DNA of 64,000 bases from Synanceia verrucosa (GCA_029721515.1 CM056558.1:12245240-12309239); one strand, 5' to 3'. Positions 1-13,130 are shown, counted from the first letter of the stretch. Translations and numbers: made by a program. The notes: generated from the sequence alone by a model not told the origin.

Positions 1-1222
1 TTCCTAGTCATTCCTGTGTGTGTTTTGTGTGTGCATGTGACATCAGTGGCTATCCATGTAGCTATGGTGATGTTTGCAGCAGGACAAGACAGGACATGTT
101 AGGGAGGTGGAGGAGGCAGGCAGGCAGACAGACAGACAGACACACACACACACAGACACACCTGTGGTAAAGATGGCAGGCATGTAAGCCACCTGTGTCT
201 GCAGCAGTGATGACATGGCCGGACTGAATCAGCAGGATGACGTCTGCTTTGTGCTCTCTTTCTCAGACGGGGCCTTGTCAGGCCTGTCCATGTATGCGTT
301 GACACATCAGCTTAACAAAGTGTTGACTTGTTGCTGACCTATTTAAGCTCTGGCTTTTTCTGTGCATGGTTCTTCATTTTTCCATGGATATTGCGATTTA
401 AAGTGGTTATTTTTTTAGGGCCTCTTCTCATGTATTTTTCAACGAACACAAGCAATAAATTAATCTGTTTCATAATAAACATAATCAGATTTATTTAAAG
501 CACACATTACAACAATAAAGCAAACAAATCTTTCCTGCACATTTTAACTGTTTTTTTTCTTACTTTTTAATGATTGTATGTCTGTCAGTGCAAACAGTAA
601 ATATAAAATGAAACCAAACAGATTTGCCTCTTCAACATACCTAACTTTTCACATTTGTAAACATGTGGACTGCACTTCTTAAAACCCACCTGAACAGGAC
701 AGTCAATAAATAAAATATACAGATATAAAAAAATAAAGCTTACTGATCTCCAGCAGTCGGTAACATCACACATACTAAATTGCAGGAAAAGTAAGGAGAA
801 CAAATATCTGCTTTAACCAATTGGACATTTTTTTTTTTTTTTTAGATAAATCAGACTCCAATGAACACAAAATAAACTAGTGTATGTTATTAGAGTTTAT
901 GTGGTGGGGGTTGTTTTGCTTTCTTCTTCTTATTAATTATTTTGAGGTTCAGTACTTCTCATGATTAAATTGAATATATACATAATACACAAGCATAAAA
1001 GACAGAAGCATTGCATAAACAGATTTCAATAGACAGTGATTATAGCAGACACACACCTCTGATGTAGAACTGTCCATAGTTGTTTACGCTGCTCTTTTGA
1101 CTTTATTTTATTCAACAATAGCTGCAAATCTTATCACACAGCCGAACATTGTGTCGCCAGTTTGGGCACATTTTATGCCAGAGGACAAGGAGTGATCAGC
1201 GGGGGTAGCAGGGGTGCCGTGA

Positions 1223-1500
1223 TCAAGGAGGGAGCGGGGTTGCGACAATGACAGCCCTAATTCCAGCCATGCAACTGTCGTACACGGCTTTGTGATGTTT
1301 CTTTAAGTGTTGGAAAAGGTTTGTAGTGTTACCTCGTGAGGTAGCAACAGCAGCACAGCAGGTTCTGCACAATACCTGACGTTGTACAGCATCTTCTTTT
1401 TCTACAGCCAAAATAATTCCACACAAGTGATGTGGTGCCCCTCTTTGGTAACAAACTTTCAGCTGTGTCGCGTTCTGTCAGCTTTAGCTTCTCTCTCCTT
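1223..1500 (-). pseudogene. Degenerate hAT transposase, BED zinc-finger part
   Basis: On the minus strand one frame reads LVWNYFGC and a second, shifted frame reads CRTCCAAVATSRGNTTNLFQ followed by HLKKHH. Together these match the BED-type zinc finger (C-x2-C then H-x4-H, with the SRGNTTNL signature) at the N-terminus of ZBED/hAT-Ac transposases. The frame change between the two pieces and the absence of any downstream catalytic region show that it is a dead fragment. There is no sign of host use. Confidence 0.7.
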
Positions 1501-1615
1501 TTTTTGCTCTGCTTGGCCAAGCAATCGGCTCACTCACAAGTCACGTCACCAGATTACATCACCAGTCAAATTGCAGGCTTTGCGGTTAGAAAATTATCAT
1601 ATCGTGATGTTATTG

Positions 1616-1617
<2 letters not shown>

Positions 1618-1665
<48 letters not shown>

Positions 1666-1848
1666 CGTATATATATATAATATATATGTATATGTGTGCA
1701 TATGTGTGTATATATATATGTGTATATATGTGTGTGTGTGTGTATATATGTGTATATATATATACGTATATGTATGTGTATATATGTATGTGTGTATGTG
1801 TATATGTCTGTGTGTATGTGTGTATGTGTATGTGTGTATGTGTGTATA

Positions 1849-1915
<67 letters not shown>

Positions 1916-1935
1916 ATATATACACATATATACGT
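1618..1935. repeat. TA/TG compound microsatellite
   Basis: About 320 bases of TA dinucleotides, interrupted by TG-rich and TATG-rich tracts and ending in a TG run and TATACA repeats. The long open frames here (Tyr/Ile/Val/Cys-rich on plus, Tyr/Ile/His/Thr-rich on minus) are simply translated dinucleotide repeat. Confidence 0.95.
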
Positions 1936-3319
1936 ATGCCAGTGTCTATTTTACTTCCTGACATTTTGACAGTTTAACAAAAGGAGGGGATGGGATGGAG
2001 AGTTAGCTTTGCGATGTAGGGGGTGTGTGTGTGTTGGGGGTTGTAGTTTGGCTGCTGCAGTGCCTGGAAACAAGGGAGCAGCTTATTTTCCACAGATAGC
2101 TGACCTGCCTGAACTTCCAGGGGACACATTCCAGGAGCCCTGAAAGGGCTGTGGGACGCCCTGGGCTGAGCAGTCGTTCTGTACCAGCTCTGTTTTTGGC
2201 TGGACCAGTGGTTCTGCCTCCTCTCTGTCTACCTCTGATGTGTCTGCTCTGGCTCATGTTTTTGTCTATCCCTAACCAAGCTATTAACACTCTCTCTCCC
2301 TCTCTGCTTATAACCTGCTGATGTAATTGTTCGCCTTCCCCCCCTACACAGAGGCAGAGCAAAAAAAGTTAAAAAATTTTAAAATATGTGAACTTTGTCA
2401 TGTGGTCATACCTTTTATAGATCTGAAGAGGCCAGTGGTGTGAGGCAAAGTGGTTGAATAAGTTAGTATAGCAGGTCCCACCCTGTTATCTCAGCAAGAT
2501 GTGGTCAGGGGATCACTTCCAATTAGAGTGGACTTGCCAAAGCAAGTAAACAACCATGCTCCTGGCGGCCTACCATAACTAACTCAGTTTGTGCTGGAGG
2601 CGAGGCCATTGAATCAGCCGTGCAGTGCATTGCAAGCTGTTCCAGGAATGAGGACAGGGTGCAAACTGTTGGTGTTTGTTGTCTTTTCCAAAAAAGTCTT
2701 GGAACAGGTTTGATGCCTCTTTCGAGAATGTTCAGTAGGAGTGGGAAAAAATATTGATATGGCAACATATCGCGATACACTGTCTTCCGATATTGTATCG
2801 ATTTTTAATTTCTTAATATCAGTTTTTTTCAACCCCAGCAAAGTCATATTTTTGGCCGATCCAGAACAACATCCACACCTCCGCTCTGCAAAGTGTCGCT
2901 GTACCGCACGTGTGCTTGCGCGGCTTTTGTGGTGAGCGAGGCAGTCGAAGAAGTCAGCGTTAAAGAAGCAGAAGTGAGCAGTGAGCTCACCAGCAGCCGC
3001 AGCAAAACAAAGCTGACGTTTGGAGGCACTATGGCTTTCAAACCAAAGAAGGGACTAATAAGCTGGACAAAGAGTATGAAGTTTGCAAACGATAGACCAT
3101 ACTGAGATAATAGCACAGCAGCCGCCGCCACCGCAACCTGTTGATCCAAAGCAAACTCAGCAAAATAATTTTTTTAAACCCAGTAGAGCATCCAGAGTCT
3201 AATACACCACTATCGTTTCATTACGTTCATTAAAATGCATTTCTCCTCTCCATATCTAGTCATATTTTAAGACCCACAGAATATTTTGTACCATAAAAAT
3301 GTTTGTTTTACCTTGTTCC

Positions 3320-3616
3320 ATTCTTGTTTTGTCTGGAGGAGAGTAGAGACCACTTTCACCAAAATCACCACTTATTGTCCAGCATCTGTCCTTTTGCTCT
3401 CTAAGCCCGATCGTCTCCACTTCCTGCTTTGATCCCTGTGGTGTATATTAACTCTTTATGTCCCGACTACATATCACAGAAGCCCTGAAATTACTCACAG
3501 GCTGCTGGAGACAGCGACCCTCTGCAGAAAAAAACACTTTGACGGTGAAAGCCGTCATTGGCACTCGTTAGATTTTGAATGACGACAAAAGCTGTGAATG
3601 GCACTCAGAGTTAATG
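3320..3616 (+). repeat. Interspersed repeat family A, copy 1
   Basis: This segment aligns by eye with 14660-14945 over most of its length, sharing stretches such as tttgctctctaa and gatcgtctccactt. Its 3' end, ggcactcagagttaatg, recurs at 43080 and 45880. An inner sub-unit starts ttaactcttt (near 3449) and ends agagttaa, an inverted terminus with a TTAA edge as in piggyBac-type MITEs (inference). Confidence 0.6.
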
Positions 3617-4548
3617 AAGTCTTTTTTTTATGTGAAAACATTCCCCAGTTCCATCTTCTCAGGTGTTTTGCTGCTTTTCCCTGCCATTATGTAATGGCAA
3701 AGTCTGTGTCTTTGTGATTTTGAACTGTTTGCCAAAAATACAAGTAACCTGAAGATACCAGTCTGGAATTTTTAACTTGCGATGGGCCTTTCTCTACTTT
3801 CTGATGTGATGCAGATAAAACATTAATATAAATAATCTCTAGTCGCTGCCCCAGTGCTCACCATGAAATACAATGAGTCAAGTTGTCTCACGCATTTCAA
3901 TTTAGGTTTCTCTTATGCTGTTGGTTTACTGTAAAGTGACATATTCTGATGCCAAATTGAGGAAATGAAAGAGGGGAAACAAACACTCGGAAGAACTGGC
4001 CTCATCTCAGAGTTTGTCCTATGCCAAATTGATGAGTGATAAATGTTAAAGTGCAGGGTCCAAAAATATATTTCAGAGAAAGTTTAACACAGTAGGAAAA
4101 GGGAAGAAGAAAGAAAATTACAAATCAGGGTACATGAAGTGGTTAGATGACTCAGCAGTTCTAGGACAATGCCTTTTCATAGTGGAAGGCTTTTAAGCCT
4201 CACCACAGATCAGAGCTTAGTCTTTAGGCATGGAGGGGAAGATTTGACTGTAAATCTGTGGGCTATAAATGGCCCTAAATAAGCTAACCAGTTGCTGGAG
4301 AAAATGTTGAGCTGTGTCTCAGTCACTCAGTCCCCCAGAATGGGAAGTGAGGGCTGAACAACAGGATTTCAGAGCCTGCGGCCCCCTGGAGCCCTGACAT
4401 GACTGAATGAGTAATGAGGATGTGTGGAAAGCATGGCAGGCAGCTGCATTTGAGTCATCCATCCCCTCTCTGTGCTCTCTCGCTTGCTTTCAATGGGTGT
4501 CGTCTACTGATCTGGCTCCCTGGTGCTTGTGACTGTTCATCTGTTCGT

Positions 4549-4566
4549 GTGTGTGTGTGTGTGTGT
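4549..4566. repeat. GT microsatellite
   Basis: A short uninterrupted GT dinucleotide run. Confidence 0.9.
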
Positions 4567-5144
4567 TGATAGTGTAGGATTAGTTGAAAGAATTGTAGAG
4601 AGGCTCTTTTTCTGAAGAAAGAGCAAATAAAATAAGACATTTTAGCGGGTGCTCATGTTTGGCATCTCCAGGGTCAGGGAGCTGTATGTGTCTTTTTCAT
4701 GTACCATTCACTGCCCGGTTTCTTTATCTTTCCAGTTTGCCCCAGTCTTATTCCGAACAGTAAGCATTGTAGAGTTATAAATCTTACTTTGAAATATTGG
4801 CTGATATTAATTTCTAACACAGACACAGCTAACACATTTTAAAGGGATCCTTTGATTTTGATTATTGATGAATTGCAAGACTGTGATGTAGAGCTGTGCG
4901 ATATTACGATATATATCGTAATGTGGTATAAAAATGTCTACCGTACGATATAAGCCTCTGTTTAGCCATTTTCAGTTGACCCATAATAAAGTCATAAAAG
5001 AACCAAACTTCATGAATGTTTTTGTGACAAAGAAGTATCTGTTCCAATCACTCCGTCAGAGAAAAATCAGAGTTGTAGAGATAACTGGAAACTCGAGAGC
5101 CATGACATTATGTTCTTTACAAGTGTATGTAGACTTTTGACCAC

Positions 5145-5460
5145 AACTGTAAATCAAAACCCCTGTGAAGTCTGATCTTCAACTCGGAAAGTCACATTAA
5201 TCTCACCAACTTGACACAGAATTCATGCTACTCATCTGCTAATTATGTAAACAGTAGCTACATGTTTTGTTATAAGTCTGTATGTCTGGGACGTGCTGGT
5301 GAACACACCATAAGGCAAACTCTCACTCCCCAGGGTCCTGAAGAGGAAATGGTAGCAGACTGTGCCTGTTGTGATGATCGTCATCAGACCATTGTCTAGT
5401 ATGTCTACTGTGATAAAAGCCCATATTAAACAAAAAAAATAACCTATTCAGTTGAAATCA
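5145..5460 (+). repeat. Interspersed repeat family B, copy 1
   Basis: Shares its order of blocks with 10850-11100 and 12700-13000: tcagattaatctcaccaac-like, gtaaacagtagctacatg, a cluster around gtgctgg, and an end resembling agtatgtctactgtgata. No coding capacity is seen. Confidence 0.6.
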
Positions 5461-6922
5461 TAAAACAGTACTACTAATGATAAAAATAATGTTGTTGATG
5501 ACCATGATGAAAGCCCAAACTAGAAAAAGCACTCAGAGAGCGCAGACCTCCGCTGCTTAAAAAAAAAAGATTTTTAGTGGTGCCACCGAATCGGATCCGA
5601 TCTCCACCAAAAATTAATCAGTTTTAAGTTAGGCCACTTTGGACCAACCCTGAAAATTTTGTCAAAATCCATCCACAACTTTTTGAGTTATTTTGCACAA
5701 CCTGCGCCGAAGGCCACCTAAGGTCATCTCGGTTCTGCAAGTTGAATTGAGACAGGCAATGCAAATCCTTCAGGGTGTCTTCAGCAGAGAAAGATTTTTT
5801 TTTTTTTTTTTTCAAAAACCTATGTTTCCGGCATGGCTTTGATGTCAGCTTTCATGCTCTGTCAAACACTTCCTTTGTCACCCTCTTCCTCTTATTTTTC
5901 TCAAATCAACTTTGTCTCGAGTGTTACCTCTCATCGGCAGCAAACCACTCTGCTCCCGCCCCCCTCACCTCCTCCAGTGTCTTACAATGAGCAGGCTTTT
6001 GCAAGGAAACGGATGTGAGTCACTGTGGCAAGGTAGACTGATAACGGTTTATTCGTTCATCCGAAGCGGTGTTACTACCACATGCTACCTGAACTAATCA
6101 CTGACTCAGGTTTTGATTTGTCATGACTGAACTTGTCCTCTTTTTCACACAGAGACACCATCCAGATGTTATTATTTATCCAGTTGCTTCCAACATAACT
6201 TCCTGTAATTATGTGATTATGTACCACATCATTCTTTTCTGAACACTTCGTTGATTGTATTGCATCATGGAGTTGTGAATCGGACTAATCGGAGGCCTTT
6301 CATACCTATGAAGCTTCACAGTTGACTATTTTAACCTTGTCCGTTTTTTTAAGCGTTATCATCATCATCAGGCATGCTGACCTCCTGGTTAGCACTATGG
6401 TGAGGTGTGATGACTGGTTCATTCTGAACTTTCACACTGTCATGCCTCTGTATTTTCCATCTGAGTCAGCGTCTTAGTTTAACATGTGAAAACATTTCAC
6501 CCACATTCTTTACTGAGTGAAAGAGAAATGCAGCTGAAAAGTACACTTGAAATGAAAAGTGGACTTATGTATGGAAAAAAAAATAATTTTTATGGTTTCT
6601 CACGATAACCTATTGATTAAATATTTAATCTGTCAGGCACCTTTTAGATTTCTGCATTCAGTGCTCTGCTCTGCCACTTTGTCACCATTGGCTCCGACTC
6701 GTAATGAGGTCAGCCAAAAAGCCAAACAATGGAAAATATTCCTGTGCTGTCAGTGAACGCACCTCAGCGGACACAGCTGCTGAAACCAGGAAGGGCAGTT
6801 GGCTTTTTATCATCATGAAGGAGGATCACAACAAACATGTTTAACAATGTGACTGTACCTGGGATGTTCATTTCATGGGTGTGAGAGGCCACCATTGCTC
6901 AAGCAATGACCAGCATAAATAC

Positions 6923-8213
6923 TAGGGCTGAAACGATTACTTGAGTAACTCAAGTGCAAAAAATGCTTGAGGCAATTTCCTCCGCCTCGAATAACAGTTT
7001 CACTCGTGATAGTAGTGAGCTGTGTGGCTAGCACAGATGGAGACAGGAGACATCAAGTTGAACTCATGAGCTGGACAGTGTTGTGCATGAATGCGTTCAC
7101 TGAATGGCATTCATTGAACGCGTTCATATTTTCAGTAAACAGTGAACTCAACGACTCAGTTTTCAAATCATGAACGTGAACGGCGTTCGCTCTGGCAAGA
7201 ATGAACGGCACGCACCGTTCATGTTCATTTGAAAACTCTTGCAACAGGAAGTGGTTTTCAGGTTTTAGGACACTGTTTATGGCAAACACTAGGACGGACA
7301 CTGTGACAGTCCAGTACGGCTGATGCTGAAGCCAGTGTTGCAGAGCTCTTGGCAGCGTTTTATGAACCTATGCCACGGAGACGGTCCAGTGCCTTGAAGC
7401 CAGCCCGGTGTCCAGGTCGTCATTGTAAATGAGAGTTAGTCCTCAACTGACAGCTGGCAAAATAAAGGTTAAATAAAGTAAAAAAAAAGTGTTGCGGTGC
7501 CACTGAGGTAGTCGGTGCTGCCTGTGATTCTTTGTTGATACGATTACTTGATCAGTTTTGGAGTGTCAGTGATTTACAGCTGATGAATGGTTAAGAAGAG
7601 GTTCTGTTGAGTGACAGTGTCTGATTTATTTAAAAAAAAAAAATGTAACGAATGTGAACCTTAAAAAAAAAGTGAACTAATTCGTTTTCATATGTGTGAG
7701 CTGACCAGTCAGTGCCTGTCTGACCCCAGTCCTGCTCGATTTGTGAAGTTTCTTTAAAAAAAAAAAAAGGCTTATTTTCGGCGGCACGGTGGTGTAGTGG
7801 TTCACACTGTTGCCTCACAGCAAGAAGGTACCGGGTTTGAATCTTGAGCCCTGGAGTTTGCATATTCTCCCCCGTGTCTGCGTGGGTTCTCTCCGGGTAC
7901 TCCAGCTTCCTCCCACCATCCAAAAACATGCATGGGGATTAGGTTAATTGGCTAATTTAAATTGACCGTAGGTGTGAATGGTTGTCTGTCTCTATGTCCC
8001 CTGCGATGAGGTGGCGACTTGTCCAGGGTGTACCCTGCCTTCCGCCCTAAGACAGCTGGGATAGGCTCCAACCCCCTGCGACCCTATGAGGATAAGCGGT
8101 AGATAATGGATGGATGGATGTCTTATTTTCTCTTATATAGGCTATACTCATTTAATTGCTGGAATATTCGGTAGAATACTCGATTACTAAAATATTCGAT
8201 AGCTGCAGCCCTA
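6923..8213. mobile_element. Non-autonomous hAT-like element with 8-bp TSD
   Basis: The left end begins tagggctgaaacgattac and the right end finishes gatagctgcagcccta, giving inverted hAT-like termini (TAGGGCTG...CAGCCCTA). The flanking octamers are ataaatac (6915-6922) and ataactac (8214-8221), identical at 7 of 8 positions, which fits an aged 8-bp hAT target duplication. The interior has no transposase frame. It contains a tract of repeated gttca/tgaac words (7080-7230) and a nested SINE (7780-8121). Confidence 0.75.
7780..8121 (+). mobile_element. tRNA-like SINE (GGAT tail), nested in hAT
   Basis: The 5' head resembles a tRNA pol III promoter, with an A-box-like tggtgtagtgg and a B-box-like gggtttgaatc. 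The body holds tccgggtactccagcttcc and aggttaattggctaattt, and the tail is (ggat)n. The insertion is flanked by cttattttc on both sides (7771-7779 and 8122-8130), a 9-bp target duplication. The same family recurs at 36826, 38586, 43539 and, inverted, at 59976. Confidence 0.75.
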
Positions 8214-8811
8214 ATAACTACATGACATAACATAATTTTTTTGTTTTTGTCCAACCTGTTAAATTCTTGTTTCATCATTGCGAGTAATGATGGCGCATCT
8301 GCACTGTGCTAATAAAAAAAAAAATCATGCCCAGGTAATACAGTTATAATAGTACTAATAGTACTGTATGTACTGTGTATGTGCTTATCAAATTTCTTAG
8401 ACCACCTACTGTACCTTATTTGCCTTATGCTTCTCCATTTTCAGCAGGAGTGAGTCATTTCAAACTGAATTTATTTATACCCAAATTTGAGCCAGCACAC
8501 TGGAATTCTCTGAGAAGTTCGAAATTAATCAAGAATAACATACATTCTCTAAAACATTTTTTTTTTCTGTTCAGGAATGCAAGTAAATAATGTGCTTTGT
8601 TATTTTTCTGCTTTTAAAAAAAAACAAAACAATAATTATATTTTAACATTAAAGGTATAATTTTGATTAAAGAGCTTGCACATACTGGTGCGCTAACCAT
8701 TACAGAAACAAACAACACATAATTTGGTAATCTATTTAATTAATTTGTTTAGGACAGGAAGCACTTCATATCTCAGTTTTTTTCATATTCTCTGTATTAT
8801 TTTATTCGGTC

Positions 8812-9050
<239 letters not shown>

Positions 9051-10849
9051 TGCTCAACGCCAGAGTTAAAATAACACACACAGAGCAGACCACACCAGAG
9101 TGAAAGTGTACTACTAACTAAATTCAACTAAATGGCATACTACTTAGTGTGTGTGCAAACATTTCATTCATTCATCTGATGCATTTCCTTAGAATAGTAA
9201 AAATTAGAAAGTCATTCTGCAAAAATATTACAGCAACATTGTAAATTAGAGTAGCAGGTTTGTTTCTTGTTTTACTGTACTGAGAATCAACTCTTTGTCA
9301 AATCAATCGCCTGGCTTCCTGCTCTACCCCAGGCAAAGATACAGGTTGTTGTTATTACACAGCAACTGACAAGCCGAGACAGAAAGGAACCTGAGGGCTA
9401 CTATGGTAGAGTTCACTTGGCTAGCGTCACGCTTCAGGAACCAATTCTACACTTTATTTAACTGGCAGAATCAATGGACTTGAGCCCAGCTAAGTGAAAT
9501 TGAGCCGATAGGGTGGCTTTTTAGCTCCAGGCTGATGCTATTAGCTGTCATCCAGCTGAACGAGTCACATAAGATCCTGAATTATGATCCTGACTCATCT
9601 GCGCTCATGGTAGCAATTATGTGTAAGCTGAACAGAAATGAACACCCTGCGATTATGAGAATGCTCATATGAGTGTGACATATTTTCACTCATCTTTCAC
9701 TGACTTTACATGCTTGATGGTCTTTGCCGAGGTGTTTGAGTATGCCTCTGACACATCTAACATGCTAAAACTTGAGCTGCGATCTGAGGTCGAGTCACAA
9801 ATACCCCTGACAGACCTCTCCTCTCGGTCCTACGTGCTGTGGTCTCTCATAGGAGAGTTGTTGTCAGGGTTATGCTATCGGGGCTGGTTAGCCACACAGC
9901 TGGGACTTCGCCTGACTCGCGCATGGCTGCAGGCTTGGCCACATGCAGAGGGTCACGTCCCTGTTTGCTACTGACCCCCGTCCTCACTCCCATGGCATGT
10001 CCCAATCAATTATGTGAAGAGCTCCTTCAACTGCAGCCTTGCTCCACATCAGGCTTCAGCCCAAAAACATTACTTGTGTGAAGTGAACAAGGAGAGAGTT
10101 TTGAATGCATTGCATGAAGATGTGGAGGGATAAAGTCTGCTCAACATTAGAGAGTAGGCTGCAGGAAAACCAACTTCAGCAAAACAGCCCGCAGTTCAAA
10201 AACCAACAAGCAGCACTTCTTTGTGCTGTTTGCCCTCGTGTTTTTTTCTGACTTGTTTTTAAGTTAATTTAAAAGAAGAGAATTTAATTACTTTGAAATT
10301 GAAAGCAGAAGCTTTTCCTCAAGTGACCCGGGGGAACGTGTGTTCATTCGGGCCCATGCAGAAGCTTAAGGATTGAATGGGGTTTACAGGTAAAATCCTG
10401 CTTGCTGCTTTGTTCTTCATCTTGTGTTTGTTTTGCCATGATTGTTAGCCTGTCACAGTGCAGGGATTTTTATGGACATGCTTGTTTTTATAAGTTCCAT
10501 CCTGTTCCACACTGGGGAGCTGGAGCATCAAAATATTATGTCACTGTTATCATATTACATATAATAGAGTAGTTTTAAAATGATCAGTTTCTGTTATTAA
10601 AACATTTATCAGTCATCACGAATCAAATTTGTGTATCCATAAATTTCCCCTACCGTTTCTTAAGGAGGGCCCCCCACCCTGCCAACAGGACCCCCACCCA
10701 GAAATTCAAATTGTAGATTTTTTTTGAAAATTCCTTAATTTAATTTTCCATCAAAGGGCCAATAACAGGCATTTTTATCAAATAAAAAGCTAAGTCTATT
10801 TTGCGCATTTTCAGAGTCTAATGGGTCGCAGTAGTTTCATGACATTCAT

Positions 10850-11202
10850 TGTAATGAATTTAAATCAGAACCCCCTGAAGTCGGATCTCCACCTTGGAAA
10901 GTCAGATTAATCTCACCAACACAACATAGAATTCATAGTGTCTGCTACAGATGTAAACAGTAGCTTCATGTTTTGTTGTATGCCTGTAAGGCTGAAGAGC
11001 TGTGAGCACTAAACTTTGGGGTTATGTTGATCTGAGCTCCAAGTTCCAACTTCCACTGAACACACCATAAGGCACACTCTGGCAAACATATTCAGATTCG
11101 CAGAGACACTGATCCATCCACCCACTTCTCCAGCATAAGAAGACAGACATCACCGGTAAAACAGCGCATTGATGTCATTGCAGCAGCACTGGGAGCCCGG
11201 CG
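10850..11202 (+). repeat. Interspersed repeat family B, copy 2
   Basis: Matches 5145-5400 and 12700-13000 in block order (cccctgaagtcggatctcc, gtaaacagtagcttcatg, actaaactttggggtta). It is directly abutted by the hAT-like insertion at 11203. Confidence 0.6.
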
Positions 11203-12650
11203 TAGGTCTGTGCAATTAATCAAATTTTGATCACAATTTCGATTTTGTTGTCAAACGATCCCCAAACTCATATAATAGGAGGTTTTCTGTTGACGTCACT
11301 TCCGTGTTATGCGGCACGCGCGAAATACAGATGGAGGGCAGGAAGTGAGTTGCTGCTATAGAGACCAGCAAGAGGACATTGGTGAGATTAAATAATTATC
11401 TGGAGACAATGAATTATTCGAATCACTATGTATAGTCAAAGTTATTGAAGCTAGGTACTTATCATTACTGTATTGCAACTGATCTGTTTATTTTGAATCC
11501 GCTATCGTCATAGCTGAGAGCAGCATACAGATGCTAACAATAAAATAGCCATTAACAAAACTTACCCTGGCAAAAACCAAACAAAGGTCGTTCGGTAGTA
11601 TTTTTGAGCCCAGGTCGTGCACCCACCCACTGACGAAATAATTGTAGGCATCCACACTTTTGTACGCCTTCATATGTTGTTTTGTGTAGACCGACGTCTG
11701 AAAAACAAGATAATTGGCGATGTCCACTGCTTCAACTGCAGGCAAATGCGTAAGATCGGTGAAAAAATTGGTCTTCTTTAGAAGATATGGATCATCTCCG
11801 GCATATTTGTTGACTTTTTCCAGGTGTCTTTTTCTTGATATCGCATCTAAACCGGCGCAATATGAGCTTTCCCGCATCTCCTCCATTGCAGTCGGTCACC
11901 TCCTGTCCTCCATTTGAAAACCTCCCATTGAGTTGAAATGATTTATTGGGTGTTGTAGTTTTATTAATAGGACCTTTATTTTGAAGCTTAAAGATGCGGT
12001 ACAGCGGAAACAGGAAGTAGAGAATGTAAACATAACGGCATGGTTGCTACTTACGCTACGTGTTCTGGTGTCCTTTTCGGTTCACGCTATCCCTTCAGAA
12101 AGCAATGACTGTTAGTGTTGCATAATCGTTGTGTGCTAATTTCTTTTGTGTGACGTTCGATAAATTTTGACAATGTTTGATGGGGAGATATGATCGCATT
12201 AGCAGCACTATCGCCGGCCATACGTTAGCGAAGTTGCTAAAAATAGGTCATAGTCACATGGGATGCGATTCTTTTTCTTGCTTTATCCAGTTTCACTCAA
12301 ATTCACTGTTGTCAACCTGTGGAAGTTAATAAAGGAGCAAGGACACTCATCCTTCCTAGCTCATGAAAAGGAGTATGGCTGACTTTTTAATCATCGTTGA
12401 CGCTAGCACAGCATAACACATTGAGAGGACAGTACACAGCTGTAAGGTGCATATTTGTAGCCTATATTTATTTTCAGTTTGAACGTTTTGCGTAAAGAAT
12501 CAGTAACAAAGTTTTGTTTTTTTGAGAGAGAAATGTTGAATAAATGTATCATGTAACTCAAAAATAATAATTTGAATAATCGTGATTTCAATATTGAAAA
12601 ATAAAAAATATAATCGTGATAATGATTTTTTCCATAATCGAGCAGCCCTA
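11203..12650. mobile_element. hAT-like element with perfect 8-bp TSD and captured exon
   Basis: The left end starts taggtctgtgcaattaatc and the right end finishes aatcgagcagcccta, the inverted termini of a common teleost hAT-like family. The octamer gcccggcg lies on both sides (11195-11202 and 12651-12658) with no mismatch, so the insertion looks relatively recent. No hAT transposase frame is present. Inside, on the minus strand, is a coding exon of a different protein type (11566-11886), preceded by CpG-rich sequence. Confidence 0.8.
11566..11886 (-). CDS. Captured first exon, fish SWIM/YqaJ-associated type
   Basis: A 107-codon frame starts at an ATG (MEEMRESSYCAGLDAI) and reaches a strong splice donor, GCCAGG/gtaagt, at 11566. 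Past the donor the frame runs on 25 codons into probable intron. It contains RKRHLEKVN, a DPYLL segment, and YTKQHMKAYKSVDAYNYFVS-GWV. From memory the KAYKSLEAYNYFVSGWV-type signature is typical of the N-terminal part of large uncharacterised fish proteins carrying SWIM zinc-finger or YqaJ-like exonuclease domains; I cannot verify this by search. It sits wholly inside a hAT-like element, so it is probably a captured gene fragment or the remnant 5' exon of an element-borne gene. No later exon is recognised before the element ends. Confidence 0.5.
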
Positions 12651-12689
12651 GCCCGGCGTTTGTGTTTCCGACTCATGGTGCGTTCAGTT

Positions 12690-13110
12690 GGAATTTCCTT
12701 GCTCCAAGTCATAATTTAAATCAGAAGTCGGATCCCCACCTCTGAAAGTCATATTAATCTCACTAACCTGACATAGATTCATGCTAACTGCTACTAACGT
12801 AAACAGTAGCTACATGATTTGTTGTGCGTCTGTAAGGCTGGGAAGTGCTGGAGCACTAAAATTTGGGGTTAAGATGACCTGAGCTCCAAGTTCCACTCCC
12901 CAGGGTCCTAAAGAGGACAGCAGCCCGTGCCTGTTGATCATCATCAAAGTACTGTTTAGTATGTCTACCATGATTAAAGCTTAAATTACACAAAAATAAT
13001 TTATTTAGGTATTGGAAAAAAGTATCATTCTGGGACCGGTATTAAAATTGGCATAGTACCAAAAAGTTTATATCCCCGGCCCTAAGTACAGTATGTCTAC
13101 CATGATAAAG
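12690..13110 (+). repeat. Interspersed repeat family B, copy 3
   Basis: Repeats the family B blocks (gtaaacagtagctacatg, gcactaaaatttggggtta, agtatgtctaccatgat). It ends near gtttatatccccggccctaa, which resembles a hAT-type terminus. The agtatgtctaccatgat block occurs twice, at 12957 and 13088, so the 3' end appears duplicated. Confidence 0.55.
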
Positions 13111-13130
13111 CCCATATTACACAAAAAATA

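Noticed and set aside
1382..1977. Overlapping 90-195-codon frames on both strands
   Set aside because: They are translations of the TA/TG microsatellite (runs of Tyr, Ile, Val, Cys, His, Thr).
2741..3149. Plus-strand frame with KTKLTFGGTMAFKPKKG and its minus-strand shadow
   Set aside because: Surrounded by gatattg/atatcgcgatac words typical of dispersed hAT-type repeats; too short to call a protein.
7780..7850. tRNA gene suggested by A- and B-box-like words
   Set aside because: No cloverleaf can be drawn with paired acceptor ends, and the same sequence recurs as a dispersed SINE with target duplications.
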